Below are positions 1 to 7,823 of a stretch of 64,000 bases of DNA, piece by piece (position 1 is the stretch's first letter; every line of letters starts with the position of its first letter). The stretch comes from Streptomyces cyaneofuscatus. Lineage in GTDB: Bacteria; Actinomycetota; Actinomycetes; Streptomycetales; Streptomycetaceae. The stretch is from contig NZ_JOEM01000032.1 of assembly GCF_000718135.1 (NCBI RefSeq), positions 1 to 64,000 of the forward strand, given 5' to 3'. A program made the translations under genes and the position numbers. The notes below the pieces were generated by a model. That model saw only the letters and a program-made list of their open reading frames with translations. It made no database searches and was not told where the DNA came from.

Positions 1-1
1 G

Positions 2-133
2 CCGATCAACCTCTTCTACCACTACGTCCGCAACGACCGCGACGGATTCACCCCCGCCCTCGCGGACGCCCTGAAACTCCACAAGACGTACTGGACCCTG
101 AACAAGGACCGCGCCAAGGACAGCAGGCAGAAG
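2..133 (+). pseudogene. Imm49-like immunity protein fragment
   Basis: Reading frame 2 from the left window edge gives about 44 residues beginning PINLFYHYVRNDRDGF and continuing through ALADALKLHKTYW. This resembles, from memory, the middle of Streptomyces Imm49 (immunity 49) family proteins, where the same stretch precedes a long C-terminal half. Here the similarity stops at about base 132, and the frame then runs through DNA that is antisense to a VanZ-like gene before a stop near 305. The C-terminal half is missing and the 5' part lies outside the window. If intact it would be an immunity protein of a polymorphic-toxin system. The family call rests on recognition of a short segment only. 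Confidence 0.45.
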
Positions 134-390
134 TTCCACTGCCCCCGCGTATGGCGGAACGGCTCGAATATGTCCCGGTTCACCGTGCATATCGCGGAGC
201 CGCCCCCGTCTCCCGTACTCCACATCGTCAGCGCGAGTGTGGCCGCCGTACAAGCTCCCCACAGACCCCAGGTGAAGGGGCGTTCACGCTTTCCGCGAAC
301 TGCGGCGTAGGTTCCCGCCCCTGCGGCGAGCGAAAGGATGACGGCCAGGGCGATGAAGAGTTCATGGCCTCGGAAGATGGCGGACAGCAT
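134..390 (-). pseudogene. VanZ-like membrane protein, 3' truncated
   Basis: An ATG at 390 (complement) opens a frame with an N-terminal membrane segment (residues about 11-30), a second one (about 41-57), then CTVNRDIFEPF and TRGQWN at residue 86. From memory, EPF-x-x-T-x-G-x-WN is a recognisable stretch in actinobacterial VanZ-family proteins and is followed there by further membrane helices. Here the similarity ends at about base 134 and the frame continues to a stop at 22 through DNA that is antisense to an Imm49-like fragment. It therefore looks truncated by a deletion or recombination junction near base 132. VanZ is a small integral membrane protein linked to teicoplanin resistance in enterococci; no such role can be claimed here. 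Confidence 0.5.
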
Positions 391-523
391 GAAGACCGGG
401 ACTCTCGTGAGGATGCCCCCGTCCCATGACCGACGATGTATGTGATCTTCACATTATGTAGGGCACGCGAAGACGATCACCAGATCACCGGATCACCAAG
501 AGGGCGCGCGGCCAGGTCTGTCG

Positions 524-1564
524 TCAGGCGGCGGCCTGGGCGGTCCCGTGTTCGGTTCGGCAGTCGCGGCAGCGGCCGGGGGTGGGGGCGCGGAAGGCGC
601 GTTCGCAGCCGTCGCAGGTCTGTAACGGGGTGACGACGACCCGTGGTCGGGCGGGGGCGGCGAGTTCGTCGGGGCCGGGGAGGGGCGGGGGCAGCAGCAC
701 GGTGAGCCGGTGCCTGAGGAGTTTGGCGGGGTGGCGGAGGAGCCTGGGCGGGTCGTTGGTGAGGGCGTGGCGGATGGTGTCGGGGTGGGCGTCGCGTTCC
801 AGCCAGGCCGCGACTGCGGGGACGAGCTGGCGGACGTCGTTCTCGGAGAGCACGAACTGGGGTGCGTGGCGGCGGAGGTCGCTGAGGAGTGCGGTGGCGG
901 CGCGGTCCAGCTCCGGGGTGAGTTCGCGGGGTTGAGGCAGGGGCGGGCGCGGCGGCTTGGGCGCGGTGGGGGGCGGGACGAGGGGGACGAAGGGGGTGTT
1001 GGCCTGCGGTGCGTGTTCGTCTTCATGGTCGTGTTGTACGTCGGGGGGTGCGGGGGCGGCGGCCGCTTCCGGTGCGGGCGGCTCCGGTGCGGGCGGCTCC
1101 GGTGCGGGCGGCTCGGGCTCGGGGATCTGCGGTGCTGGGATCTGCGGTGCGGCGGGGCGCCGTTGTGGCAGCGGCGCCACAGCCCTGGGCCGTAACAGCG
1201 CCGCAGGCTGGTTGCAGAACACCGTGCGGGTGACGATCCGGCCGTTCGGCAGGCGGGTGCGGGCCCGTTGCAGGTAGCCGTGGGCTTCCAGTTCGCGCAG
1301 GGCGGCGGCGACGAGCTTCTCGCCCTCGGGGAAGCGGGCGGCGAGCGCTTTGATGCCGATCTCGGTGCCTTGAGGGAGCGACTGGATGCGTACGGCGAGG
1401 CCCACGGCGGTCGTGCTGAGGGTGGGGTGCTGGGCGAGGTGGTTGCCGACGACGGTGAAGCGGTCGGTGTGGCGGATCGCGATGTGGATCACGCCACGGG
1501 CCGGGAGAGGGCCGGGAAGCTCTGTCAGGGCGCGCATGAGCGCAGTATTCTGCGAGGTATCCAT
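524..1564 (-). CDS. winged-helix DNA-binding protein with zinc-ribbon-like tail, TTA codon
   Basis: 346 residues. The N-terminal ~115 residues form a winged-helix type region (GIKALAARFPEGEKLVAAALRELEAHGYL resembles a recognition helix and wing, residues ~70-98). Next comes a Pro/Glu/Ala-rich linker with repeated PEPPA units (~140-200), then a helical region (~213-300), and a tail with two Cys-x2-Cys pairs (CDGC and CRDC) that could bind zinc. The type is common in Streptomyces, but its target is not known to me. Codon 124 is TTA (complement of 1193-1195), so full translation should need the bldA leucyl-tRNA and be delayed to development. It stands alone: VanZ remnant downstream, a 400-base gene-free stretch upstream. 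No partner can be inferred. Confidence 0.8.
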   Translation of the reverse strand: MDTSQNTALMRALTELPGPLPARGVIHIAIRHTDRFTVVGNHLAQHPTLSTTAVGLAVRIQSLPQGTEIGIKALAARFPEGEKLVAAALRELEAHGYLQRARTRLPNGRIVTRTVFCNQPAALLRPRAVAPLPQRRPAAPQIPAPQIPEPEPPAPEPPAPEPPAPEAAAAPAPPDVQHDHEDEHAPQANTPFVPLVPPPTAPKPPRPPLPQPRELTPELDRAATALLSDLRRHAPQFVLSENDVRQLVPAVAAWLERDAHPDTIRHALTNDPPRLLRHPAKLLRHRLTVLLPPPLPGPDELAAPARPRVVVTPLQTCDGCERAFRAPTPGRCRDCRTEHGTAQAAA

Positions 1565-1970
1565 CGGGAAGCTGTCTCTTCCTTGGTGGTCAGGCCCTCG
1601 ATCGGGATTGCAGTCCCGGCCGGGGGCCGACGTATGTGCTGGTCTGGTGGCGTGAGCATATGCCTGCCAACCGGTGCGAAATCCAGCTCAGTTGGCAAAC
1701 CTCACCCGTGTGGGTGACGAGCCCCCGGGATCCGTCAGGTGAACGAAGGGTTGGGTTGGGTGGGGTTATTTCTCTAGTTCTTCAAGTAGTTGATGTCGCT
1801 CGCCACCGCGTCGCGGTCGCGCACGATCCGGTGAGCGGTTTGTGCCGGAAACCGGATCGCGCCCGCGCACGACCCTGTCGGGATCGTCACCGTACGAGGG
1901 GGAAATCAGCCATACCGGAGTGAGTACGGACGCTCATGTCCGGGCCCGGACCAGTTCCTACCGTGAGCCC
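1565..1970. other. gene-free stretch between divergent genes
   Basis: About 400 bases separate the winged-helix gene (leftwards) from the small membrane gene (rightwards). I see no convincing ORF, RNA gene or terminator. It should contain both promoters. A less GC-rich patch lies around 1745-1800, including TTATTTCTCTAG, and could hold promoter elements, but no -10/-35 pair is clear enough to call. Confidence 0.5.
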
Positions 1971-2369
1971 ATGAACACAGGCACGCCGTACGCGAGCACT
2001 CTCCCCTGTACGCCGGATCAGTGGCCGCTGCTCTACCTGTGCACGGTGGCCGTCCTGGCCGGTTTCGGCCTGCTGGTGAACCTCGGCGCGCTGTACGTGT
2101 CCGTCTTCGCCACCGACGACTGCGGCTCCACCACGCCCACCCCGTTCCGCTGCACCACTGCGGGCACGCTGACGATGTACGCCCTGCCGTGGATGGGCCT
2201 GATCGTCGCGGTGGTCGCCGCCGTCGGCCTGGGCCTCGGCGCCTTCGGGCGCGGCGACTCCCCCTGGTGGTTCCTGCTCGCCGGAGCCGGTGCGCATCTG
2301 GCGTCACTCGCCGCCCTCTGCGGTGTGGTCCTGTGGGGCCGCGGAGAACGAAAGGCTTCTGCCCCATGA
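1971..2369 (+). CDS. small integral membrane protein, hypothetical
   Basis: 132 residues starting at ATG 1971. It has three or more hydrophobic segments (about residues 18-40, 65-88 and 95-118) separated by short loops. The loop after the first helix contains two cysteines, in DDCGSTT and FRCTT, that could form a disulfide outside the membrane. No family is recognised. The stop overlaps the ATG of the next gene in an ATGA at 2366-2369, so the two are probably translationally coupled. The frame is open upstream to 1842, but the upstream residues look non-coding and the 1971 ATG gives a normal short charged N-terminus. Confidence 0.65.
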   Translation: MNTGTPYASTLPCTPDQWPLLYLCTVAVLAGFGLLVNLGALYVSVFATDDCGSTTPTPFRCTTAGTLTMYALPWMGLIVAVVAAVGLGLGAFGRGDSPWWFLLAGAGAHLASLAALCGVVLWGRGERKASAP

Positions 2370-2887
2370 GCATCGGCATCGACGCGTACCAGCACTGGAA
2401 GGGCAAGGCGGTCCGCCGGCCCGACGACGTGACGACCACGACCCCGCTGACCTGGCAGGTGGAGAAGTACGGCGAGGCCGAGCGGCGCGTCACCGGCCGG
2501 CACCTGCCGCCCTCCGCCCACGCCACCGGACGCGCCACCGCCGCCGACGCCCTGGCCGAGCTGGCACTGGGCGAGTCCATCCGCCGCACGGTCCTGCGGC
2601 AGCGCGGGGGGACCGTGCACGCCGCCCTGGAACTGGGGTCCACCTGGGCCGAGGTGGCCACCGCGCTGGGCGGCACCCCGGATGAGGCCCGCGCCGCGCT
2701 CCGGCTGTACGCGGAGGAGCAGCGGAAGCGCTACGAGGACGACCGGATGGCCGGCCAGAACCCCACGGGCCTCTCCCCCGAGCAGTACCGCTCCGTCCTC
2801 GGCCTGGCCGAACTGACCGACCACGAAAGTACGTTGTCGCCGTCGCCGTCACCCTCAGGGAAGCAGCCGGATGAGCCCCTGGCCTGA
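2366..2887 (+). CDS. hypothetical protein coupled to membrane protein
   Basis: 173 residues from ATG 2366, overlapping the previous stop by four bases. It is soluble and rich in Ala, Arg and Glu. The central part, with GSTWAEVATALGGTPDEARAAL at about residues 93-114, looks like a helix-turn-helix-type segment that Streptomyces often uses in short DNA-binding or anti-sigma-like proteins. The C-terminal end contains a Ser-Pro repeat (SPSPSPSG). No family is recognised. The last ~33 bases overlap the 3' end of the convergent gene 2855-3199. A long antisense frame covers the same DNA, but the ATGA coupling supports this frame. Confidence 0.6.
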   Translation: MSIGIDAYQHWKGKAVRRPDDVTTTTPLTWQVEKYGEAERRVTGRHLPPSAHATGRATAADALAELALGESIRRTVLRQRGGTVHAALELGSTWAEVATALGGTPDEARAALRLYAEEQRKRYEDDRMAGQNPTGLSPEQYRSVLGLAELTDHESTLSPSPSPSGKQPDEPLA

Positions 2888-3199
2888 GGGGTGCTCCTCC
2901 CCTGAGTCGTCCGGGATCCCGAGCCTGAGCCCTCGGCTCCGGGCGACCCGGTGCACATCGCGCAGGGAGTGCGTGAGGGCCGCGCTCACGTGGCGGAGCT
3001 GGATCTCGGTGGTCTGTTCGTCGGCCAGCATGTCGTCGGCGTGGTCCAGCAGTTCGAGCGCCATGCTGAGTTGCTGGGCCTCCACCTTGTCGGCAGCCTG
3101 CGAGACCCTGCCCGTGCCGTTGCCGACGACGTAGCAGGGCCTGCCTCCCAGGCCGGTCCAGGGAAGCAGACGGGCTTCGTTCGGCGCCTTTTCGCTCAT
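2855..3199 (-). CDS. hypothetical protein, small helical
   Basis: 114 residues from the ATG at 3199 (complement). The middle (QQLSMALELLDHADDML to RHVSAALTHSLRDVHRVARSRGL) is predicted to be two long amphipathic helices. There is no signal peptide or membrane segment and no recognised family. Comparable small proteins are frequent in Streptomyces accessory DNA. It converges on, and overlaps by about 33 bases, the gene ending at 2887. An IS5-family element begins about 80 bases upstream of its start codon, so its promoter may be affected by the insertion. Confidence 0.6.
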   Translation of the reverse strand: MSEKAPNEARLLPWTGLGGRPCYVVGNGTGRVSQAADKVEAQQLSMALELLDHADDMLADEQTTEIQLRHVSAALTHSLRDVHRVARSRGLRLGIPDDSGEEHPSGQGLIRLLP

Positions 3200-3280
3200 G
3201 GGAAGTCAACTTCGTGACATGTGAGGGTGAATTCTTCGCTGAGTGGCGATCCACTCACAGAGTGAGACCGGCGCGGCTAA

Positions 3281-3315
3281 GGGCTGTCCCGTAAATGATC
3301 TCTGAGGGACGGGAC
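3281..3315. repeat. IS left terminus with internal hairpin
   Basis: The presumed terminal repeat contains GTCCCGT (3286-3292), whose inverse ACGGGAC lies at 3309-3315. The end can therefore fold into a 7-bp stem with a 16-base loop just beyond the transposase stop. It could also act as a weak terminator. Confidence 0.5.
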
Positions 3316-3344
3316 CGTGGGAGGCGATCAATCCGGCCGCTTAT

Positions 3345-4112
3345 CTAGCCGGAGAGGTTGAGGTTGTGCAGCCGGGCGATGCCGAGCATGGCGTGGTGGA
3401 CACCATCGCCTTTGAGGCGGCAGTCACGGAGGATCTTCCAGTTCTTCATGCGGGCGAAGACGTGCTCGTCCCGGGCGCGGACCTGCTTGTGGGATTTGTT
3501 GTGGGCCTCCTTCCAGTCGGGCAGCTCCTCGGCTTTGCGGCGCCAGTGAGGCATCACGAGTCCGGTGCCCGGATAGCCGCCGTCGGCGATGGTGATGGTC
3601 ATGCCAACGGCAGCCTTGGCCCCTGACTCCTCCCATGCCTTGCAGTCATTGCGGTTGCCGGGTACTGGGCGGCCCACCAAGACGACGTGGCGAGTGTCAG
3701 CGTCGATGACGACCTGGTGGTTGGTGGAGTACCGATAGTTCTTGGACCGCTCGGCCATGGTGTGGTCTCTGGTGGGCACGAGTGTCCCGTCCACGATCAG
3801 TACGGTGCCCTTGTCGAAAGACCTGCGTGGCCGGAGCGCGATCATCGGCCCGAGATGGTCGATGATCCGGTCTGCTGCGGACTTCGACACACCGAAGAGC
3901 AGTGCGAGTTGCCGCATCGTCAAGTTTGTTCGCCAGTAAGCCGCGACCAGCAGCGTCCGGTCCTCCAGAGGCAGGCTCCACGGCCGCCCTCTACCGACGG
4001 CGTCCGCACCCTCGCGCCGCAGAACCGTCACCAGCTTGCCGAAGGAACGCTGGTTCAGCCCGGTGAACGGGGCTATCCAGGACGGCTGCGATGCCGTAAT
4101 CACACCAGTCAC
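3345..4112 (-). CDS. IS5-family DDE transposase
   Basis: 255 residues from a GTG at 4112 (complement), the usual length and start (VTGVITASQPSW) for the Streptomyces IS5-type transposases I know. It has an N-terminal helix-turn-helix (LTMRQLALLFGVSKSAADRI, ~60-79) followed by the DDE_4-type catalytic core: first Asp in IVDGTLVPTRDH, second Asp in ADGGYPGTG, and Glu in RARDEHVFARMK, with the conserved DCRLKGDGVHHAM tail. All three acidic residues are present, so the enzyme may be active. The open frame extends upstream to 4577, but that part is antisense to the hydrolase gene and is not part of the protein. Confidence 0.88.
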   Translation of the reverse strand: MTGVITASQPSWIAPFTGLNQRSFGKLVTVLRREGADAVGRGRPWSLPLEDRTLLVAAYWRTNLTMRQLALLFGVSKSAADRIIDHLGPMIALRPRRSFDKGTVLIVDGTLVPTRDHTMAERSKNYRYSTNHQVVIDADTRHVVLVGRPVPGNRNDCKAWEESGAKAAVGMTITIADGGYPGTGLVMPHWRRKAEELPDWKEAHNKSHKQVRARDEHVFARMKNWKILRDCRLKGDGVHHAMLGIARLHNLNLSG

Positions 4113-4301
4113 AACTGGATCATCCCAGTTGCCGCTGCCGCCCCATGCCCTCGATTCTGCGTGAGGGGGTTCGTCGTCTCCCTGCGAGGACTTCGGCACC
4201 GAAAGCCTGGCGCACCGATGAGTTTCCTGCACTGCGGGGGTCCTATTGGCAGCAACGCACACCACAGCAGTACGGACCCTACGTGAACTGGAGAGACAAA
4301 C

Positions 4302-5138
4302 ATGGCAACAGCGCGAGAGCAGTCGGCCGGAGCCGAGGCCCGAGTCACCTCCGCCGACGGCACCGAGATCGCATTCGAGCAGTCGGGCCGCGGGCCGGCC
4401 GTCGTCCTGGTTGCCTCGGCACTGGCAGACCGCTCGGACACAGCCAAACTCGCGACTCTCCTCGCCCACCACTTCACTGTGATCAACTACGACCGGCGCG
4501 GACGCGGTGCCAGCGGGGACGCCGCTACTTACGCCCCCGACCGCGAGATTGAAGACATCGCCGCGTTGGTCGAACACGTCGGCGGTTCGGCGTCGCTGTT
4601 CGGCTCGTCCTCCGGAGCGGTCCTCGCCCTGCGCGCGGCCGCGACCGGAGTCAACGTCGACCGCCTAGCTCTGTACGAGCCGCCGTTCGTAGTCGGGGAA
4701 GGCGACGACGGACCGCCTAAGGACCTCGCGCAACAGATCACCGCGTTGCTTGCGGAGGGCCGGCACAGCGACGCGGTCAAGTACTTCATGACCAGGGTGC
4801 AGGGCATGCCCGGCATCGCCGTGTTCTTCATGAAGCTCATGCCGAAAATGTGGGCAAAACTCACCAAGTTGGCCAGCACTCTCCCCTATGACATCGCGGT
4901 CATGGGCGATACCCAGCAAGGCAAGCCGCTCGATGCCGAGGAGTGGAAAGGGGTGGCCCTACCCACCCGCGTGCTGACCGGTGGCAAGAGTCCAGCCGCA
5001 TTCCAGCGCGCCGCCCTCGCCGTCACCGAGATCCTGCCGCAGGCCGACCACCGCACTCTGCCCGGACTCAACCATGGCGCCGTCGTCATGGCTCCGAAGA
5101 AGATCGCCCCGCAGATCATCGAGTTCATCAAGGGATGA
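4302..5138 (+). CDS. alpha/beta hydrolase
   Basis: 278 residues. The order is typical of the alpha/beta-hydrolase fold: strand and oxyanion region (GPAVVLVASALADRSD, ~35-50), NYDRRGRGASG (~66-76), nucleophile elbow GSSSG with the Ser at about 101, and a C-terminal LNHGAV holding the catalytic His (~258). The usual acidic residue after strand 7 falls in a VLTGGKSPAAFQ stretch with no obvious Asp, so the acid may sit elsewhere. The substrate is unknown; such proteins are often esterases or haloperoxidase-like. It lies just beyond the IS5 element, and GC is slightly lower than in neighbouring genes, consistent with acquired DNA. The ATG at 4302 follows a GAGAGACAA ribosome site. Confidence 0.85.
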   Translation: MATAREQSAGAEARVTSADGTEIAFEQSGRGPAVVLVASALADRSDTAKLATLLAHHFTVINYDRRGRGASGDAATYAPDREIEDIAALVEHVGGSASLFGSSSGAVLALRAAATGVNVDRLALYEPPFVVGEGDDGPPKDLAQQITALLAEGRHSDAVKYFMTRVQGMPGIAVFFMKLMPKMWAKLTKLASTLPYDIAVMGDTQQGKPLDAEEWKGVALPTRVLTGGKSPAAFQRAALAVTEILPQADHRTLPGLNHGAVVMAPKKIAPQIIEFIKG

Positions 5139-5310
5139 GCTTGTCGTTCGAGCGGTTCGGCGGCGCTTGGCACCCCTTCTGGCACTCGAAGCGGAGCACG
5201 CCCCATCCCCAACTGACCGCCGAACCCCGAACGACCACGACTTGCGGGACAGCCTTTAGGCTCGCCAGAGCATTCGGAGTGACATCGCGCTTGTCGCACG
5301 GGAGCTGGCT

Positions 5311-6114
5311 GTGAGTAATGCCTATGGCGAATGGTTGAAGTCCGCACGTGAAGCAGCAGGACTGACCCAGCAGCAGCTGGCAACCACGGCCCTCATGACC
5401 CGGTCGCACATCTCGCATATCGAGGCCGGACGCCGCGTGCCGAGCGAAGAAGACGCCCGACGACTGGATCTGGCGCTGGGCACGGGCAATGTGCTCACGA
5501 GTTTCCGGCGGGGAGCGGAGGACGACGGAGTCCTCGCGGACTACTTCGGCGCAGCGCGGCATCTCGAACAACAGGCGACGATGATCCGCGAGTTCGCCCT
5601 GTCATTTCTCCCGGGCATCCTCCAGACCGAGGCGTACGCACGTGCCGTCCTCGGCATGGCGTTCCCACCGTTGAGCCCGACGGAATGTGACAAGGCCGTC
5701 GTCGCACGGCTGAAGCGCGCAAAGATCTTCGAGGGCGCCAAGCCACCGGTGGTCTGGGCGATCCTGGACGAAGCGTCGCTCCGACGTCCGATCGGTGGAC
5801 CGAAGGTCATGGCGGAGCAACTGGACCACATCATCGAGCTCACCGAAGCGAAACTCATCCGCACGCACGTGCTCCCCATGTCGCTCGGTTTCCACTCGTT
5901 GCTGGAAAGCATGCTCACGTTGATGTGGTTCGATGACCAGCCGCCCGTCGCCTACAGCGAAGGGGTGCGGGTAGGGAAGTTGCACGACTCGCCGGCCGTA
6001 GTCGAGGCACTCCAGAGCCGTTACGCTCTTGCACTGAGCGACTCCCTGTCACGAGACATCTCTCTGGCGGAGCTGAAGGCAACAACAGCGAAGGGCTACA
6101 GAGAACATGGCTAG
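5311..6114 (+). CDS. XRE-type regulator with DUF5753
   Basis: 267 residues from GTG 5311. There is an N-terminal HTH_31/XRE domain (residues ~5-60, with LTQQQLATTALMTRSHISHIEAG) and a C-terminal DUF5753 ligand-like region (~80-260, containing LPGILQTEAYARAVL). Streptomyces genomes carry dozens of these, almost always followed by a small DUF397 protein, as here with an 8-base overlap. In studied cases the pair affects development or antibiotic production, with the DUF397 partner acting with the regulator. The target of this copy is unknown. Confidence 0.92.
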   Translation: MSNAYGEWLKSAREAAGLTQQQLATTALMTRSHISHIEAGRRVPSEEDARRLDLALGTGNVLTSFRRGAEDDGVLADYFGAARHLEQQATMIREFALSFLPGILQTEAYARAVLGMAFPPLSPTECDKAVVARLKRAKIFEGAKPPVVWAILDEASLRRPIGGPKVMAEQLDHIIELTEAKLIRTHVLPMSLGFHSLLESMLTLMWFDDQPPVAYSEGVRVGKLHDSPAVVEALQSRYALALSDSLSRDISLAELKATTAKGYREHG

Positions 6115-6322
6115 GCGGAGCATCCCGACCAACTTCTCGCCCACCCGCTGGCGCAAGTCGTCCTACAGCGGCAGCGAGTCGGGGAGCTGCCTCGAAGTGC
6201 AGGACCACCACCCCACCGCCGTCCCCGTCCGCGACTCCAAGGTTCCCGGCGGGCCTACGCTCCTCATCCCCGCGCCCGGGTGGTCCACCTTCATCAACGT
6301 CGTACGCGACGGGTCCCTGTAG
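6107..6322 (+). CDS. DUF397 protein
   Basis: 71 residues, matching the usual 60-80 of the family. It has the family signature WRKSSYSG near residue 15, a Cys followed by LEV (SCLEV), and VPVRDSK in the middle. The C-terminal FINVVRDG replaces the usual WxxFxxxVK ending. The gene overlaps the 3' end of the XRE/DUF5753 gene by eight bases, the standard arrangement, and probably encodes its small partner protein. Immediately after its stop the sequence becomes an abnormal run of Gs and Cs. Confidence 0.9.
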   Translation: MARRSIPTNFSPTRWRKSSYSGSESGSCLEVQDHHPTAVPVRDSKVPGGPTLLIPAPGWSTFINVVRDGSL

Positions 6323-6337
6323 TCCGCGCACGCGGGC

Positions 6338-6469
6338 GGGGGGGGGGGGGGGGGCGCTCCCGCCCCCCCCCCCCCCCCCCCCCCCTTTTCCCCCTCGGGC
6401 GCCGCCGCCGCCGGCCCAGAGCTGGCGGGGGCCGGCGGGGGCCGCGAGGTTCCCCCCCCCCCCCCGCCC
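6338..6469. repeat. homopolymeric G/C low-complexity block
   Basis: The block contains a run of 17 G (6338-6354), a run of 23 C (6363-6385) and a run of 14 C (6452-6465), with CCG repeats and G-rich patches between. It sits between the convergent DUF397 and PRC-barrel genes, where a terminator hairpin would be expected. Runs this long are not natural-looking for Streptomyces and resemble consensus error over a strong GC hairpin. Confidence 0.8.
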
Positions 6470-6504
6470 GCTGTCACTTCTGGTCCGTCGGCGTCGCCGT
6501 CGGA

Positions 6505-6858
6505 TCAGACGCGACGGTGGCGGCCGTAGTACTCACCCGTCGTGCGGTGGAAGTCCGCGTCGCCGACGTGCTTGTCCTTGTCGAACTCCGGGGCGTCCTT
6601 GATCTGCTCCTTCGTGAGGTCGATGTAGACCTTCTGGTCGTCGGTGTCGATCCGGCTCACCGTGCCCGCCGGGAGCAGGACGTGCTTGCCGAAGATCCAT
6701 ACGCCGGTGTCGACCACCAGGTACGAGGACGTGACGTCGTCGGAGTGCTTGTCGACCTTGCCGATGCTGCCGTCGGTCGCCTCAACCTTGTAGCCGATCA
6801 GGTCGGTGCCGACGGTGTGGCCGACGGTCGGCTGGTAGCCCCACAGGTTCTCAGACAT
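6505..6858 (-). CDS. PRC-barrel domain protein
   Basis: 117 residues from the ATG at 6858 (complement), preceded by AAGGAG seven bases upstream. The PRC-barrel fold covers about residues 15-90: LIGYKVEATDGSIGKVDKHS, then SYLVVDTGVWIFGKHVLLPAG and DDQKVYIDLTKEQI. The tail is charged and ends in EYYGRHRRV. PRC-barrel proteins of this size are abundant in Streptomyces and often belong to general or osmotic stress regulons; no role is shown here. The frame is open up to 7023, but the strong ribosome site fixes the start at 6858. Confidence 0.9.
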   Translation of the reverse strand: MSENLWGYQPTVGHTVGTDLIGYKVEATDGSIGKVDKHSDDVTSSYLVVDTGVWIFGKHVLLPAGTVSRIDTDDQKVYIDLTKEQIKDAPEFDKDKHVGDADFHRTTGEYYGRHRRV

Positions 6859-7169
6859 AAAGAAACTCCTTCGATCGCACCTGAATGAATTTGGTTCAGC
6901 GGACCGCGCACCTCGTTGAAAAGGTGCTCTTTCCGCCCTGCTCATTTCCTGAGCAACCGTTGACAGCCTCGTGCCCGGCACCCCCGGCACCATGTCTGCG
7001 AACTCGTACGTTTTTCGATCCATTTCGCGGGAATTCGATGCGCCCGCTCCGCGCCTCCGCGCGACCCAGATGAAGAATCATGGGTTTCGGAACGGCTGGG
7101 GCGTCAACGCTAAGGAGGACTTGCCCGCAGGCGCGGACAGGGCCGCAGCTCGACCGAGGGTGTTCCAGC
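6859..7169. other. divergent intergenic region
   Basis: The 311 bases between the leftward PRC-barrel gene and the rightward MarR gene should hold both promoters. The segment 6880-6900 carries an interrupted palindrome (CTGAA and TTCAG around a 9-base centre). The DNA around 7010-7060 is relatively AT-rich for this genome, with TACGTTTTTCGATCC. No consensus stress-sigma promoter is clear enough to call. The frames that extend the MarR gene upstream into this region lack coding character. Confidence 0.45.
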
Positions 7170-7778
7170 ATGGGCGTAGAGCGTTCCGGCCCTGATCAGA
7201 GGCTCCGCGATGTGGCACGGGCGATGCGTGGGGTCATCGAGCTGCTGGAGGTCTACTGGACGCGGGTTCCCGAAGGCTTCTCGCCCGTCACCGTGTCCGC
7301 GCCTCAGCTTCGGGTCATGTACGTGATCGAGCGCCGGGAGGGCATCAATCTGCGGCAGCTGGGTGCGGAGCTGGACGCGGCGCCGTCGTCGGTGAGCCGG
7401 CTGTGCGACCGGCTGGAGGCCATCGGCTTCGTACGGCGGTCCTCCAGCACGGCCAGTCGGCGCGAGGTCGAGCTGCGGCTGACCGCTCAGGGGCGAGTGC
7501 ACCTCGACCGGCTGCGGGCACGGCGGGAGGAGCGTCTCGCGGCCGCTCTGGCGCGGGCGTCACCGGCCTCGCGGGCCCGGCTCATGGAGGCGGTGGAGAC
7601 CATCCGCGTCGCGCTCACCGGCGCCGTACGGGCCGGGCCCGCCGAACCTCCGGGATCAGGAGCCCAGCAGCCCCCGCACACCGGGAAGGAGCAGCCGCCC
7701 GGTGACCGGGCGGAGCAGCCGCCGGGTGACGGGTCGGAGCGGCCGCCGGACACCGGGACGGAACGGCGTACGGGATGA
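7170..7778 (+). CDS. MarR-family transcriptional regulator
   Basis: 202 residues from ATG 7170. The winged helix occupies about residues 45-125: NLRQLGAELDAAPSSVSRLCDRLEAIGFVRR is the recognition helix and the start of the wing, and REVELRLTAQGR is the wing/dimer region. The last ~45 residues are unusual: low-complexity repeats of a EQPPGD/ERPPD type rich in Pro, Gly and Glu, perhaps from repeat expansion. Many MarR proteins respond to small phenolic ligands and repress a divergent gene; the divergent neighbour is the PRC-barrel gene, so mutual control is possible but unproven. Confidence 0.85.
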   Translation: MGVERSGPDQRLRDVARAMRGVIELLEVYWTRVPEGFSPVTVSAPQLRVMYVIERREGINLRQLGAELDAAPSSVSRLCDRLEAIGFVRRSSSTASRREVELRLTAQGRVHLDRLRARREERLAAALARASPASRARLMEAVETIRVALTGAVRAGPAEPPGSGAQQPPHTGKEQPPGDRAEQPPGDGSERPPDTGTERRTG

Positions 7779-7823
7779 CCAGCACTCCGGCGCGCTGGTG
7801 TGCGGCCGGGCGGCGGGACCTCC

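Larger units (their letters stand above)
3281..4112 (-). mobile_element. IS5-family insertion sequence, right end not identified
   Basis: The left end is GGGCTGTCCCGTAAATGATC at 3281-3300, of the type I associate with actinobacterial IS5-group elements. The element's single transposase gene is intact (3345-4112, complement). No matching inverted terminus (reading as ATCATTTACGGGACAGCCC) is visible between the transposase start and the hydrolase at 4302, so the right end is either lost or strongly diverged. No target duplication can be assigned. Confidence 0.65.

Noticed and set aside
1009..1195. GSGAGGSGAGG-type repeat protein on the + strand
   Set aside because: It is the antisense of the Pro/Glu-rich linker of the winged-helix protein.
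4113..4577. N-terminal extension of the IS5 transposase frame
   Set aside because: It is antisense to the alpha/beta hydrolase and absent from known transposases of this family, which begin at the GTG 4112.
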